A DNA stretch of 64,000 bases from Dechloromonas sp. UBA6271 (GTDB lineage Bacteria > Pseudomonadota > Gammaproteobacteria > Burkholderiales > Rhodocyclaceae): assembly GCA_002440665.1 (NCBI GenBank), contig DJUX01000053.1, forward strand, positions 46,972 to 110,971. Reading direction: 5' to 3'. The notes under the pieces are model-generated. The model saw only the letters and a list, made by a program, of their open reading frames with translations, did not search any database and was not told the origin of the DNA. The translations under genes and the position numbers were made by a program. Below, piece by piece: positions 18,018-27,010 of the stretch. Every line of letters begins with the position of its first letter. Position 1 is the first letter of the stretch.

Positions 18018-18460
18018 GCTTCGGTCAACTCGGTTTCAAGGTGGGCCAGCAACTCGGGGGTTTCCGCGGCCAGATGCTGGTCGCACATCGGGTAGAGAAT
18101 ATTCTCTTCCTTCATGTTGTGCTGCTGCATCATGATCAGCAGGGTGTCGGCCAGCCCCAGATAATCCTCGGAATTGCCCTGCTTCAGCGCGTCGACCGCA
18201 TCTTCCAAAAGCGCGCGCATCTGGCTGTGCTCCATGCGCATGACTTGGGTCGGCCCCATGCGCATGCCCGTCTTGGCCTCGAAGGTGGGAAACAGGGTTT
18301 TTTCCTCGCAGTCAAAATGCGCCAGGATGGCGTTGCGGAAATGCGCGAAGGCGGCCTTCGCCGCCGGCATGTTCTTCTTGGCGATGGCCTGCTCGGTTTC
18401 GGCGAACAGATCATCGCAGCGCCGATGATCGTCGGTCATAAAGGTACGGATGGTGGTCAT
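18014..18460 (-). CDS. Hemerythrin HHE-domain protein
   Basis: 148 aa, a four-helix bundle with a di-iron site. Ligand motifs are DDHRRCDDLF, HFDCEEKTLFP, MEHSQMRALLED and QQHNMKEENILYP, in the normal order. Such proteins bind O2 or NO or help repair Fe-S clusters under nitrosative stress. The start at 18460 gives the canonical N-terminus MTTIRTFMTDDHRR; an ORF extension upstream looks random. It is the first gene of a four-gene leftward operon. Confidence 0.88.
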   Translation of the reverse strand: MTTIRTFMTDDHRRCDDLFAETEQAIAKKNMPAAKAAFAHFRNAILAHFDCEEKTLFPTFEAKTGMRMGPTQVMRMEHSQMRALLEDAVDALKQGNSEDYLGLADTLLIMMQQHNMKEENILYPMCDQHLAAETPELLAHLETELTEA

Positions 18461-18608
18461 GGCTAACTCGCGGCGTGGCAATGGCACCCATTCTCGGGAT
18501 GCCCGACGGCCCACTCCTTAACCGCGGTCAAAAACCGCACGAATAGGGCCGCGGCAATGCCGCCGCAAGTTGACGCTACCGGCCGTAGGTCTGGCCGGCG
18601 AATACCCG

Positions 18609-20357
18609 CTATTTTTCCAGAACGTAGGTGCCGGGCGCGTCGGCCAGAGCCGGGAAGCTGTCGCTGGCCGCCGGGTAAGCTGCGACCTGCTCGCCGCAAC
18701 GTTCGCCCAGCCAGTGCGTCCAGTCTTCCCACCAGGTTCCGGTTTTCTTTTCGGCACGGTCGAACCAGTGTTCCCAATGCTCGTTGCGTTCCGGCTCGCC
18801 GATCCAGTAGGAGCGCTTGGGCGGGTTGACCGGCGGATTGACGATGCCGAGGATATGACCGGAACTGGAGCGGACGAAACGCACCGAGGCATTGACGTTG
18901 ATGTACTTGCGAATCCGGTAGCACTGGTTCCACGGCGCGATGTGGTCGTCTTCGGCCGTCACCGCGTAGAGCGGCTGGACTATGCGGTCGAGGTCGATTG
19001 TCTCGCCGGCGATCGTCAGTTTGTCGCGCTTGACCAGATTGTTGTGCAGATACATCTCGTGCAGGTAATACGAATGCATGGCGCGCGGCATGCGCGTCGT
19101 GTCCATGTTCCAGAACAGTACATCGAACGGCGGCAGTGGCTCGCCGAGCAGATAACTGTTGACCCAGTAATGCCAGATCAGGCTGTTCGAGCGCAGCATG
19201 CGGAAGGAGGTCGCCATCTCGCTGCCGTCGAGGTAGCCGCGTTTGGCCATCGATTCATCCAGCGCGCCGATGCAGGCTTCGTCGATGAAGACGTCGATAT
19301 CGCCGGGATGCGAAAAATCGGTCAGCGTCGTGAACGCGCTCCAGTGCGCGACCGGCACCTGGTCGGCAGCAAAGCGCTTGTTGGCCCAGGCCATGTAGGT
19401 GGTGACCAGGGTGCCGCCGATGCAGTAGCCGACCAGGTGCACCTTCGGCACCTTGCAGAATTCGCTGGCCACGCGCACGACCTCGTTGACTCCTTCGAGC
19501 AGGTAATCGTCGAAACGCACCTCGGACATGCTGGCATCCGGGTTCTTCCAGCTCGTGATGAAAACCGAGAATCCCTGCTCGGTCAGATACCTGACCATGC
19601 TCTTGCGGCTGGTCAGGTCGAGAATGTAGAACTTGTTGATCCACGGCGTGACGATGACGATGGGCATGGCCCGCACCTTGTCGGTGGTCGGCGCGTAGTG
19701 GATAAGCTCGACCAGACGGTTGCGGAACACCACCTTGCCCGGCGTCGTCGCCAGATCCTTGCCGACGACGAAGGCATCGGGCTCGACCATCTGGATGTTG
19801 CGGGCTTCCGCATCACGCAGGAAGTTCTTGAAGCCCCGTGCCAGACTGTCGCCGCTGGTCGCCACGAAGCGCTCGAGCGCCACCGGATTGAGCCAGAAGA
19901 AATTGGTCGGCGCCACCATGTTCAGCCACTTGCGCAGCCAGAACGCCGAGCGGCGGCGTTCCTTGTCGGACAGGCCCGGCGTCTCGAAGAACATGTCCTC
20001 GAGGCGGCGGGTGAAGGCCAGGTACCACTCCTTGATGATGTCCCAGGTCGCCGCATCGCTCCATACCGGATCGGCGAAGCGGACGTCATCCGGATTGGGC
20101 GTGATCACATCTTCGGAGGGTATGCCCAGCGCGCGGCGCATCACATGCGTCTGCAAGGCCAGGAGATCGCCCGATAGCGCACTCGTGGCACGCAGCAATT
20201 CCTGTGGATGCATCATCCAGGCCATCTGCGCGTTGAGCAACGAGGAGGTTACGCCGAACGGATCGGCGGCCTTGCTGATCGCCATGCCGGCAGTCTCCAG
20301 CGGGCTCATGACGTTGATATCGATACCGTGGTTTTTGACTGACGAACTCTCGGACAT
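18609..20357 (-). CDS. phaC: Class I poly(3-hydroxyalkanoate) synthase
   Basis: 582 aa cytoplasmic granule enzyme that polymerises hydroxyacyl-CoA. The lipase-like box is GYCIGGT with nucleophile Cys312; Asp471 (DDHIAPW) and His501 (SSGHILGIVNPP) complete the triad. The N-terminal domain and the WWEDWTHWL tail are typical of class I. SD AGGAGGT lies upstream of the ATG. No phaA, phaB or phasin gene is adjacent. Confidence 0.95.
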   Translation of the reverse strand: MSESSSVKNHGIDINVMSPLETAGMAISKAADPFGVTSSLLNAQMAWMMHPQELLRATSALSGDLLALQTHVMRRALGIPSEDVITPNPDDVRFADPVWSDAATWDIIKEWYLAFTRRLEDMFFETPGLSDKERRRSAFWLRKWLNMVAPTNFFWLNPVALERFVATSGDSLARGFKNFLRDAEARNIQMVEPDAFVVGKDLATTPGKVVFRNRLVELIHYAPTTDKVRAMPIVIVTPWINKFYILDLTSRKSMVRYLTEQGFSVFITSWKNPDASMSEVRFDDYLLEGVNEVVRVASEFCKVPKVHLVGYCIGGTLVTTYMAWANKRFAADQVPVAHWSAFTTLTDFSHPGDIDVFIDEACIGALDESMAKRGYLDGSEMATSFRMLRSNSLIWHYWVNSYLLGEPLPPFDVLFWNMDTTRMPRAMHSYYLHEMYLHNNLVKRDKLTIAGETIDLDRIVQPLYAVTAEDDHIAPWNQCYRIRKYINVNASVRFVRSSSGHILGIVNPPVNPPKRSYWIGEPERNEHWEHWFDRAEKKTGTWWEDWTHWLGERCGEQVAAYPAASDSFPALADAPGTYVLEK

Positions 20358-20542
20358 TTCAGTGACCTCCTGCTTGTACAGAAATCTTTATACCATGCCA
20401 CCGCGCGCGTTTTTGGGCGTGTACACCCAGTTTCCCGCAGCCATCCGGCGAATCCGCAACGCCCTGTTTCACTTCGCTGCGACTTGGCGTAGCATGATTC
20501 GCAAGAAGGCCATGTCGGCACGACTTATAGAGGAGGAAGCCC

Positions 20543-20986
20543 ATGTTCAAGCACATTCTCATACCCACTGACGGTTCCGAACTTTCGCAAGCCACCGCCC
20601 AGCGTGCCATCTCGTTCGCCAAGGAAGCTGGTGCCAAAGTGACGGTTTTCTTCGCCAAGCCGGAATATCCGATCGCCTACTTCGGCGAAGGTGCGCTTAT
20701 CGATCCGACAACCCCGGAAAAGTTCGCCGAACTGGCCGACCAGCAGGCCGCCGAATATCTCGGCGAAGTGCAGAAACAGTGCGCGGCCGCCGGCGTCGAA
20801 TGTGCCACGGTTTCGGCGACCAGCGACGTGCCCTACGAGGCGATCATCGAAGCGGCCGAAAAATCCGGCTGCGACCTGATTTTCATGGCCTCGCACGGTC
20901 GTCGCGGCATCAGCGGCTTTTTGCTGGGCAGCGAAACGAACAAGGTGCTGACCCACTCGAAAGTGCCGGTGCTGGTCTATCGCTGA
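20543..20986 (+). CDS. Universal stress protein (UspA family)
   Basis: 147 aa. MFKHILIPTDGSELS opens the Usp fold, and the ATP-binding loop ASHGRRGISGFLLGSETNK is near the end. SD AGGAGGAA precedes the ATG. It is divergent from phaC and convergent with the gene at 20997. It is a separate paralogue from the one beside copA. Confidence 0.9.
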   Translation: MFKHILIPTDGSELSQATAQRAISFAKEAGAKVTVFFAKPEYPIAYFGEGALIDPTTPEKFAELADQQAAEYLGEVQKQCAAAGVECATVSATSDVPYEAIIEAAEKSGCDLIFMASHGRRGISGFLLGSETNKVLTHSKVPVLVYR

Positions 20987-20996
20987 AAAAAGACCC

Positions 20997-21710
20997 TCAG
21001 CGCCCCACGCAGTCGTCGTGCCCGGGGCGAATGGTGCAGAGAACGCTGCCGTTCTCTAGATCGACGAATGAAACCTCTTCCAGAACGCCGACCAGATAAC
21101 GCTTCTTCAGCGTGAAATCGGTCGGCTTGCCGTAGGTGGCCTTCCAGAACGTCGTGCTTTCGCTGAGCACCGGTTCGCTCAGCCGGGCCTTGGCGCGCAT
21201 GCCCAGATGCCCCGCAACGCCGGCCGGCAGGTCGGCCGCGAACCCGGCGTCGTCATCGACGACGCGCGGGTAGAAATCATAAAGATTCTCGAAGGCGAGA
21301 AAATAGTCGTAACGCCAACTCACTTTCATCTGCTGCGGGACGCCGATCTTGTCCTCGTGCTCGTAGGTACCGCGCTCGACCGCCACCGACTGCAGCGGCA
21401 GGAATTTGTACCGGTAATAGTCGTCGACCGCAGGATCGGCCAGTGGCTGCCAACTCCAGCCTTCGGCAATCTGGTTGAAGGCCATGCGGTAACGCACCGC
21501 GGCACGCTCGCCCGCCACGTCGACGGTAAAGCCGGAGCTAGCAATTAGATCGATATCGACCTCGATCTCCTGCCCCGGCAGTGCCTTGAGGTTGGCTTCC
21601 GGCAGGCGCGCCAGCGCCTCGAACTGCCGCTCGGCGGGTTCGACGGCAAGTGCCGGCGCAAAAAAGGCGGCGGCCACAGCCGCCGAAATTACTTGTCTGA
21701 GGAAAAACAT
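20997..21710 (-). CDS. Periplasmic protein of unknown function
   Basis: 237 aa from the ATG at 21710. A clear signal peptide (MFFLRQVISAAVAAAFFAPALA) is followed by a mature region rich in acidic and aromatic residues, with no membrane helix and no motif I recognise. Two cysteines close to the C-terminus (CTIRPGHDDC) could form a disulfide. It ends 10 bp from the convergent usp gene. An extension to 21755 is possible but lacks signal-peptide logic. Confidence 0.7.
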   Translation of the reverse strand: MFFLRQVISAAVAAAFFAPALAVEPAERQFEALARLPEANLKALPGQEIEVDIDLIASSGFTVDVAGERAAVRYRMAFNQIAEGWSWQPLADPAVDDYYRYKFLPLQSVAVERGTYEHEDKIGVPQQMKVSWRYDYFLAFENLYDFYPRVVDDDAGFAADLPAGVAGHLGMRAKARLSEPVLSESTTFWKATYGKPTDFTLKKRYLVGVLEEVSFVDLENGSVLCTIRPGHDDCVGR

Positions 21711-22003
21711 GTCGAAACAGGAACGCTGCCATGAGGGCAGCGCTCGGGGGGTCATATTGATCCCTGGCCGGCGACCTGCCCATGACGCATATCAACAAAT
21801 CGTGATGTTCGCGTCGGCATTCGTACCACAAACCCGTCGGCGATGCAGACGATCGGGGCACAAAGCGCACAAGCTCGGCACTCGACCGGTAGAATGACCC
21901 AAACACATCGTCCGGCCCTCCCGGTGCCCCCTCCCGGCAAGACTCTGCGAGCCCTTGCAAGGGCCAGCCCGACACCCTACCCCCCATTTCTCCTGGAGCA
22001 GTC

Positions 22004-22828
22004 ATGCAACAATTCACGCCCAACGGGCAGCAGTTCATTCAGAATTTATCCCAGCGCTACGGGATCAGCACCGATGCGGTCATCGCCATGATCTATGCCG
22101 TGATGAACGGCAACGGCACGATGGCGCAGTTCAGCCACCCCGAACTCGGCGGCTCCGGCCAATGGATGCAGGGCGGCATGACCATGGTCGGTGACATGTT
22201 CAACTACGGACTCAAGTCCAAGGTGGATGGCCTGTGCGGCGAAATTTCCAACCAGCTGATGAATCAGCCCGGCTACTTCCAGCCGGCGCAGTCGCAGTAC
22301 CAATCATCCGGCTATCAGTCCCAAGGTGGCAACCTGTTCGTCTCGCCAGCGGCAGCCGGGCAATGGTGGCCAGGCGATCTCGGTTCGCCGTCATCCAGCG
22401 GTGGCCAGAACAACATCCGCTATGCCGTCTTTCCGGGTTCGCGCCGACTGGCGGTGGAAATCGACGGCCAGACCACGGTCTACGACACGCTCGACCACCA
22501 GATCGGCGGCGTTTCGCAGCAACAGGGCGGCAATGACTCGCTGACGTTCTCCAGCCAGTACGGCACCATCGGCGTCAGCAGCCTGCCTCTAGTCAGCGGT
22601 GGCGGCTATACACCGCAGCCGCAGCAGAATTTCATCGCCCCGGTACAGCAGAATTTCACCCAGCCGCCTGTGAACGCAGCCTACTCGGCACCCTACACCG
22701 GCGCCACGTCAAGCCAGCAGGATGATGTCTTCGCCAAGATCGAGCGGCTGGCCGACCTGCGTCAGAAGGGCATCCTGACCGATCAGGAATTCAACGCCAA
22801 GAAGCAGGAACTGCTGAGCCAGATCTGA
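22004..22828 (+). CDS. SHOCT-domain protein with a Gln/Ser-rich linker
   Basis: 274 aa. An N-terminal globular part (about 1-85) begins with FTPNGQQFIQNLSQRYGIS. A central low-complexity Q/S/G/P region follows. The C-terminal ADLRQKGILTDQEFNAKKQELL is a SHOCT motif, a short helical hairpin thought to mediate oligomerisation. No signal peptide is seen. SD CTGGAG precedes the ATG. The 293-bp region upstream (21711-22003) shows no gene; a TAGAAT at 21890-21895 could be a -10 element without an obvious -35. Confidence 0.75.
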   Translation: MQQFTPNGQQFIQNLSQRYGISTDAVIAMIYAVMNGNGTMAQFSHPELGGSGQWMQGGMTMVGDMFNYGLKSKVDGLCGEISNQLMNQPGYFQPAQSQYQSSGYQSQGGNLFVSPAAAGQWWPGDLGSPSSSGGQNNIRYAVFPGSRRLAVEIDGQTTVYDTLDHQIGGVSQQQGGNDSLTFSSQYGTIGVSSLPLVSGGGYTPQPQQNFIAPVQQNFTQPPVNAAYSAPYTGATSSQQDDVFAKIERLADLRQKGILTDQEFNAKKQELLSQI

Positions 22829-22937
22829 CAGACCTGCGTCGGCGTCATGGCTTTGCGGAAGCGGATCAGCGCCACGCTTAAGAGATCGGCGCCGACAGCT
22901 GCCATGGCCAGCAAATCCCGCCAGCCATATGACATCG

Positions 22938-22946
22938 CCCCCCCCC
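22938..22946 (+). repeat. Homopolymeric C9 tract
   Basis: Nine consecutive C residues in the otherwise featureless gap 22829-23023, upstream of the damaged cupin gene. Tracts of this length can slip during replication or sequencing. Confidence 0.8.
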
Positions 22947-23023
22947 AGGTAGAGTGAGATAGGCAAAAAGACGCCGGTCATATTGAGACATGTTGTTGCG
23001 GCGGGCTGGCACGGTCAGGGATA

Positions 23024-23314
23024 TTGAGGTCGACCGCAACCGACGAGCAATTTTCGGAACTGTTCACCCGGCCGGGCCTGCACATCGAATGTATCGTCTC
23101 AACCGGCCAGAGCAGCCCGGAAGGCTTCTGGTACGACCAGCCCGAGGGCGAATGGGTGCTGCTGATCCAGCGGCTGCGCTTCGCCGATGAAGCCACGGCG
23201 CGCCATCTGAAGGCCGGCGATTTTGTCGACATCGCGCCGAATCACCGGCACCGCGTCGACTGGACAGCGTCCGACCAGCCGACCATCTGGCTGGCGGTTC
23301 ATTACCCGGCGTAG
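23024..23314 (+). CDS. Small cupin protein, probably 5'-truncated
   Basis: 96 aa in the open frame. Cupin features are GFWYDQPEGEWVLLIQ, LKAGDFVDIAPNHRHRVDW and TIWLAVHYPA. Two oddities are visible. There is no convincing ATG or ribosome site: the frame opens with a TTG that runs directly into a copy of the GYTGCGGTCRAC motif. Also, the usual Gly-containing turn between WVLLIQ and LRFADE seems to lack about three or four residues, from my memory of the family. It may be a decayed gene or use an unusual start. Confidence 0.55.
   Translation: MRSTATDEQFSELFTRPGLHIECIVSTGQSSPEGFWYDQPEGEWVLLIQRLRFADEATARHLKAGDFVDIAPNHRHRVDWTASDQPTIWLAVHYPA
23029..23040 (-). repeat. Copy of dispersed motif GYTGCGGTCRAC
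   Basis: Exact match (GTTGCGGTCGAC on the - strand) at the apparent 5' end of the cupin gene. Confidence 0.8.
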
Positions 23315-23441
23315 GGCGGACTTCCGGATTCGGTCGGGAAGTGTCAGCTGACAGGACAAACCTCGCGCTCACCGTGATTTCATGTTCATCATCCCCTAGA
23401 ATCAAATACACGCATTCCGCGCAACTTCTGGAGAATTGCTC

Positions 23442-23888
23442 ATGCCGACAGGAACAGTCCGACTTCATCGAGTACTCCGTGCGCAACCGGAGAAGATTTA
23501 TCGGGCCTTCTTGAAGGCTGATGCGCTGTCGAAGTGGCTTCCGCCTTTCGGTTTCACTTGCCAGGTGCACCACCTGGACGCCGGGGTTGGCGGCTCTTTC
23601 AAGATGTCGTTTGAAAACTTCTCCACCGGAAACGGGCACTCTTTTGGAGGCGAATACCTTGAACTGGTGCCGAATGAACTCATTCGATATACGGACAAGT
23701 TCGACGATCCGAACCTGTCTGGCGAGATACAGGTTACGGTTTCAATCAAACCGGTCTCGTGTGGTTCAGAACTGGCAATTGTGCAAGAAGGCATACCTGA
23801 GGTCATTCCGTTAGAAATGTGCTATCTCGGTTGGCAAGAGTCACTCGCGCAACTGGCAAATCTTGTCGAACCGGAAATTCCGGGGTAA
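23442..23888 (+). CDS. SRPBCC / AHSA1-type protein
   Basis: 148 aa, START-like fold. The N-terminus runs into RAQPEKIYRAFLKADALSKW and PPFGF, the middle has GGSFKMSFENFSTGNGHSFGG, and the end has MCYLGWQESLAQLANLVEPE, as in activator-of-Hsp90-like proteins. The ligand is unknown. ATG at 23442 with GGAGA upstream is preferred over a TTG two codons earlier. Codon use is visibly more A/T-rich than in neighbouring genes, which may mean recent transfer. Confidence 0.82.
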   Translation: MPTGTVRLHRVLRAQPEKIYRAFLKADALSKWLPPFGFTCQVHHLDAGVGGSFKMSFENFSTGNGHSFGGEYLELVPNELIRYTDKFDDPNLSGEIQVTVSIKPVSCGSELAIVQEGIPEVIPLEMCYLGWQESLAQLANLVEPEIPG

Positions 23889-23957
23889 AGAAGCGGCGCC
23901 TGCCTCATCAGTGCACCCAAGGAAGCATTTACGGGCCAGTCAAACCAGCCCGTCGCC

Positions 23958-24311
23958 CTACTTCCTGATCGGCTGATTGCGCCCGGAAAAGTCGTCGCTC
24001 AGGCGGAATACCGCATCGCTGATCAGGCCATTGGGGTTTTTGGCGCAATAGCCGTTGACGTAGCTTTCGATGGTGCCGCTGGAGATGCTCGACACCTGCT
24101 GGCTCGGCATGGCGTAGTTGTGTCCGGTCAGAACGCCGCGCATCCAGACCACCTGGATGTTCCGTTGATCGGGATTCTCTTTCGCCTTGCTCCAGCCGGC
24201 GCACGACAGGTCATCGACACCGAGGATATTCAACGGTGCCGCCTGCCCCACCCCGGCAAACAGAAGGAAGCCCAGCGCAACGATCAGCGAGTAAGTTCTG
24301 CGTGTTTGCAT
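23958..24311 (-). CDS. Small secreted protein of unknown function
   Basis: 117 aa with a signal peptide (about 1-24, ending VGQAA). The mature part has two cysteines likely to pair (DDLSCAGW and VNGYCAKNPN), and resembles small periplasmic proteins of the HdeA or Rap1a/Tai type in size and Cys spacing, though I cannot assign it. It lies 21 bp downstream of the nucleoside-recognition permease gene and is probably cotranscribed. Confidence 0.6.
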   Translation of the reverse strand: MQTRRTYSLIVALGFLLFAGVGQAAPLNILGVDDLSCAGWSKAKENPDQRNIQVVWMRGVLTGHNYAMPSQQVSSISSGTIESYVNGYCAKNPNGLISDAVFRLSDDFSGRNQPIRK

Positions 24312-24332
24312 CTTGTTGTTGTCTCCCGTCTA

Positions 24333-25271
24333 TCAACTAACGACTATGTGACCCGCCGTGCGTACCGCGATACCGATGCAGGCACCGAGCGCCGCCGGTT
24401 TCCATACTGCCGCAATTCGCTTGCCGGCGGAAATGAGGACGGCGACGCCGGGCAGGTCGAAGGGGGAAATCAGGAAGCCGGCGCTGGCGTTGAGCAGTTC
24501 GGCGCTGACCTGGCCGGCCTTCCGCATTTCGTCCATGACGCCCATCATAGCCGTGCCGCCGGCCAGGTACTTGGTCAGGGTCGGCAGGATCAGGACGCTA
24601 TTGACCGAAAGCGCCGTCAGCAGCGGCGCCAGCACTCGCGTCAGGGCATCGATGGCGCCCGAGGTGCGCAGCGCGGTGACGATGACCAGCGACAGGACCA
24701 GCATGGGAATGGCGCCGACGGCGATCTTGAAGGCTTCCGCCCCGGCGCGGTTGATGACGTCGAGGACACCCTTGGCATTTTCGGCCACCGGATGCTGCAG
24801 CGTCTCGTCGAGTTGCGCCTCAGCCGTCGACAGACCCTTGCCGAAAAGATAGTAGGTCGCCGCCGCGGCGACCAGGCCGCCGACCAGCGAAAAGAGCAGC
24901 GTCACGCCGATACCGAGGCCCATGGTCATCATCGGCAGTGCCGCGTTGGCCTGGGCCATCGCGAAGACCATCGCCAGCGTCGCCGCGATATGGCGGTCCG
25001 AAGCGCCGCGCTGCTCCATCATGGTCAGCGTCGCCAGCGGCGCGGCGAAACTGACGAAGTTGATCTGCAGCGCCGCGAAAACGCCCAGCCCGGTCAACCC
25101 GAACGGCTTCAGCAGCGGCGCCAGCCGGGCGACGACCCAGTCGAGCACGCCGCGCGCTTCCAACAACCGCATCAGCGACAGCATGACGACCATGACCGGC
25201 AGCAGGACGAAGAGCGCCAGTTCGACCGCCGAGCGGCCGGCCTTGAGGATGATCTCGATGAAAATTTCCAT
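24333..25271 (-). CDS. Nucleoside-recognition (Gate) domain membrane protein
   Basis: 312 aa with about eight helices and two internally similar halves, each containing a Gate-domain segment ([20 protein letters not shown] and [20 protein letters not shown]). Members are related to spore-maturation proteins and nucleoside carriers. Substrate unknown. It is divergent from lysS. Confidence 0.8.
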   Translation of the reverse strand: MEIFIEIILKAGRSAVELALFVLLPVMVVMLSLMRLLEARGVLDWVVARLAPLLKPFGLTGLGVFAALQINFVSFAAPLATLTMMEQRGASDRHIAATLAMVFAMAQANAALPMMTMGLGIGVTLLFSLVGGLVAAAATYYLFGKGLSTAEAQLDETLQHPVAENAKGVLDVINRAGAEAFKIAVGAIPMLVLSLVIVTALRTSGAIDALTRVLAPLLTALSVNSVLILPTLTKYLAGGTAMMGVMDEMRKAGQVSAELLNASAGFLISPFDLPGVAVLISAGKRIAAVWKPAALGACIGIAVRTAGHIVVS

Positions 25272-25386
25272 GCCGTGATTATCCCATCGCCGTAGCCGGA
25301 AACGGCATTCCGCAAGCAGCGCCGAAAATAATCTGTCGGCCTTGTCCCACGAGGGTGAAATCGGCGAAAATTCAGTGTTTTACGCG

Positions 25387-25398
25387 GTCGACCGCAGC
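25387..25398 (-). repeat. Copy of dispersed motif GYTGCGGTCRAC
   Basis: Exact match (GCTGCGGTCGAC on the - strand), 28 bp upstream of the lysS start codon. The surrounding GCGGTCGACCGC is a 12-bp palindrome. Confidence 0.8.
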
Positions 25399-25426
25399 AA
25401 ACCCCATTTCCCAAGGATCTTCCCGC

Positions 25427-26944
25427 ATGGCTACCAACGACAACGCCGAACAGCAAACCCCGGTCCAGCAAGACGAAAACCAGCTCATCGCCGAGCGCCG
25501 CGCCAAACTGGCCGAATGGCGCAAGACGGGCAAAGCGTTCCCGAACGACTTCCAGCGCGAGAATACCGCGGTCAAGTTGCACGAGGGCTATGGCGAGAAA
25601 ACGGCCGAAGAACTTGAAGGCATGCCGGTCGAAGTCAAGGTGGCCGGCCGCATGATGCTGAAGCGCGTCATGGGCAAGGCCTCGTTCGCCACGCTGCAGG
25701 ATCTCTCCGGCCGCATCCAGATCTACGTCGCCCGCGACAAGGTCGGCGAAGACGTCTACAGCGCCTTCAAGACCTGGGACCTCGGCGACATCGTCGGCGT
25801 CGTCGGGCCGATGATGAAGACCAAGACCGGGGAACTGAGCATCCAGGCCACTGAAATCCGCCTGCTGACCAAGTCGCTGCGCCCGCTGCCGGACAAGTTC
25901 CACGGCCTGGCCGACCAGGAAATGAAATACCGCCAGCGTTACGTCGACCTGATCATGAACGAGGAAACGCGCTTCACCTTCCTCGCCCGCAGCCGTATCG
26001 TCGCCTCGATCCGCAATTACATGAGCGGCCACGGCTTCCTCGAAGTCGAAACGCCGATGATGCACCCGATTCCCGGCGGCGCCTCGGCCAAGCCCTTCGT
26101 CACCCACCACAACGCGCTCGACATGCAGCAGTTCCTGCGCATCGCCCCCGAGCTGTACCTCAAGCGCCTGGTCGTCGGCGGTTTCGAGAAGGTCTTCGAA
26201 ATCAACCGCAACTTCCGCAACGAAGGCCTCTCGCCGCGCCACAACCCGGAATTCACGATGATGGAATTCTATGAGGCCTACGCGAACTACCAGACCCTGA
26301 TGGATTTCACCGAAGGCCTGCTGCGTCACGCCGCGCGCGAGGCGCTGGGCAAGGAAGTATTCATCTATCAGGGCCGCGAGCTTGACCTGTCCAAGCCCTT
26401 CCACCGCCTGACCATGGTCGAGGCGGTGAGGCACTACTGCCCGCAATACTCCGATGCCCAGCTCAACGACATCGACTGGCTGCGCGAACAGCTCGTCGCG
26501 CGCAAGGTGGACATGAAGGGTACGCCGGGCCTCGGCACGCTGCAGCTGATGTTTTTCGAGGAAACTGCCGAAGCCCAGCTGTGGGAGCCGACCTTCATCA
26601 TCGACTACCCGGTCGAAGTTTCACCGCTGGCCCGTGCCTCCGATACCAACCCGGAAATTACCGAACGCTTCGAGCTGTTCATCGTCGGCCGCGAGATCGC
26701 CAACGGCTTCTCCGAGCTGAACGACGCCGAAGACCAGGCCGCCCGCTTCGCTGAACAGGCGAAAGCCAAGGAAGCCGGCGACGAGGAAGCGATGTACTAC
26801 GATGCCGACTTCATCCGCGCACTGGAATACGGCCTGCCGCCGACCGGCGGCTGCGGTATCGGCATCGACCGGCTGATCATGCTGCTGACCGATTCACCGG
26901 CGATTCGCGACGTGATTCTCTTCCCGCAAATGCGCCCTGAATGA
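25427..26944 (+). CDS. lysS: Lysyl-tRNA synthetase, class II
   Basis: 505 aa. An N-terminal OB-fold binds the anticodon. Motif 2 is [20 protein letters not shown] and motif 3 is [14 protein letters not shown] near the C-terminus. The start at 25427 has AAGGA upstream; in-frame codons further upstream give a poor sequence. Length matches bacterial LysS. Confidence 0.97.
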   Translation: MATNDNAEQQTPVQQDENQLIAERRAKLAEWRKTGKAFPNDFQRENTAVKLHEGYGEKTAEELEGMPVEVKVAGRMMLKRVMGKASFATLQDLSGRIQIYVARDKVGEDVYSAFKTWDLGDIVGVVGPMMKTKTGELSIQATEIRLLTKSLRPLPDKFHGLADQEMKYRQRYVDLIMNEETRFTFLARSRIVASIRNYMSGHGFLEVETPMMHPIPGGASAKPFVTHHNALDMQQFLRIAPELYLKRLVVGGFEKVFEINRNFRNEGLSPRHNPEFTMMEFYEAYANYQTLMDFTEGLLRHAAREALGKEVFIYQGRELDLSKPFHRLTMVEAVRHYCPQYSDAQLNDIDWLREQLVARKVDMKGTPGLGTLQLMFFEETAEAQLWEPTFIIDYPVEVSPLARASDTNPEITERFELFIVGREIANGFSELNDAEDQAARFAEQAKAKEAGDEEAMYYDADFIRALEYGLPPTGGCGIGIDRLIMLLTDSPAIRDVILFPQMRPE

Positions 26945-27010
26945 TGAATGGCTACGCTTGCCGATACTTCGTCGTCCGCTAGACGAAAACCCTCATTCGC
27001 CGGACGCCAG

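Noticed and set aside
26945..27010. Terminator between lysS and the diguanylate cyclase gene
   Set aside because: A TTCGTC/GACGAA stem is present but short and without a T-run.
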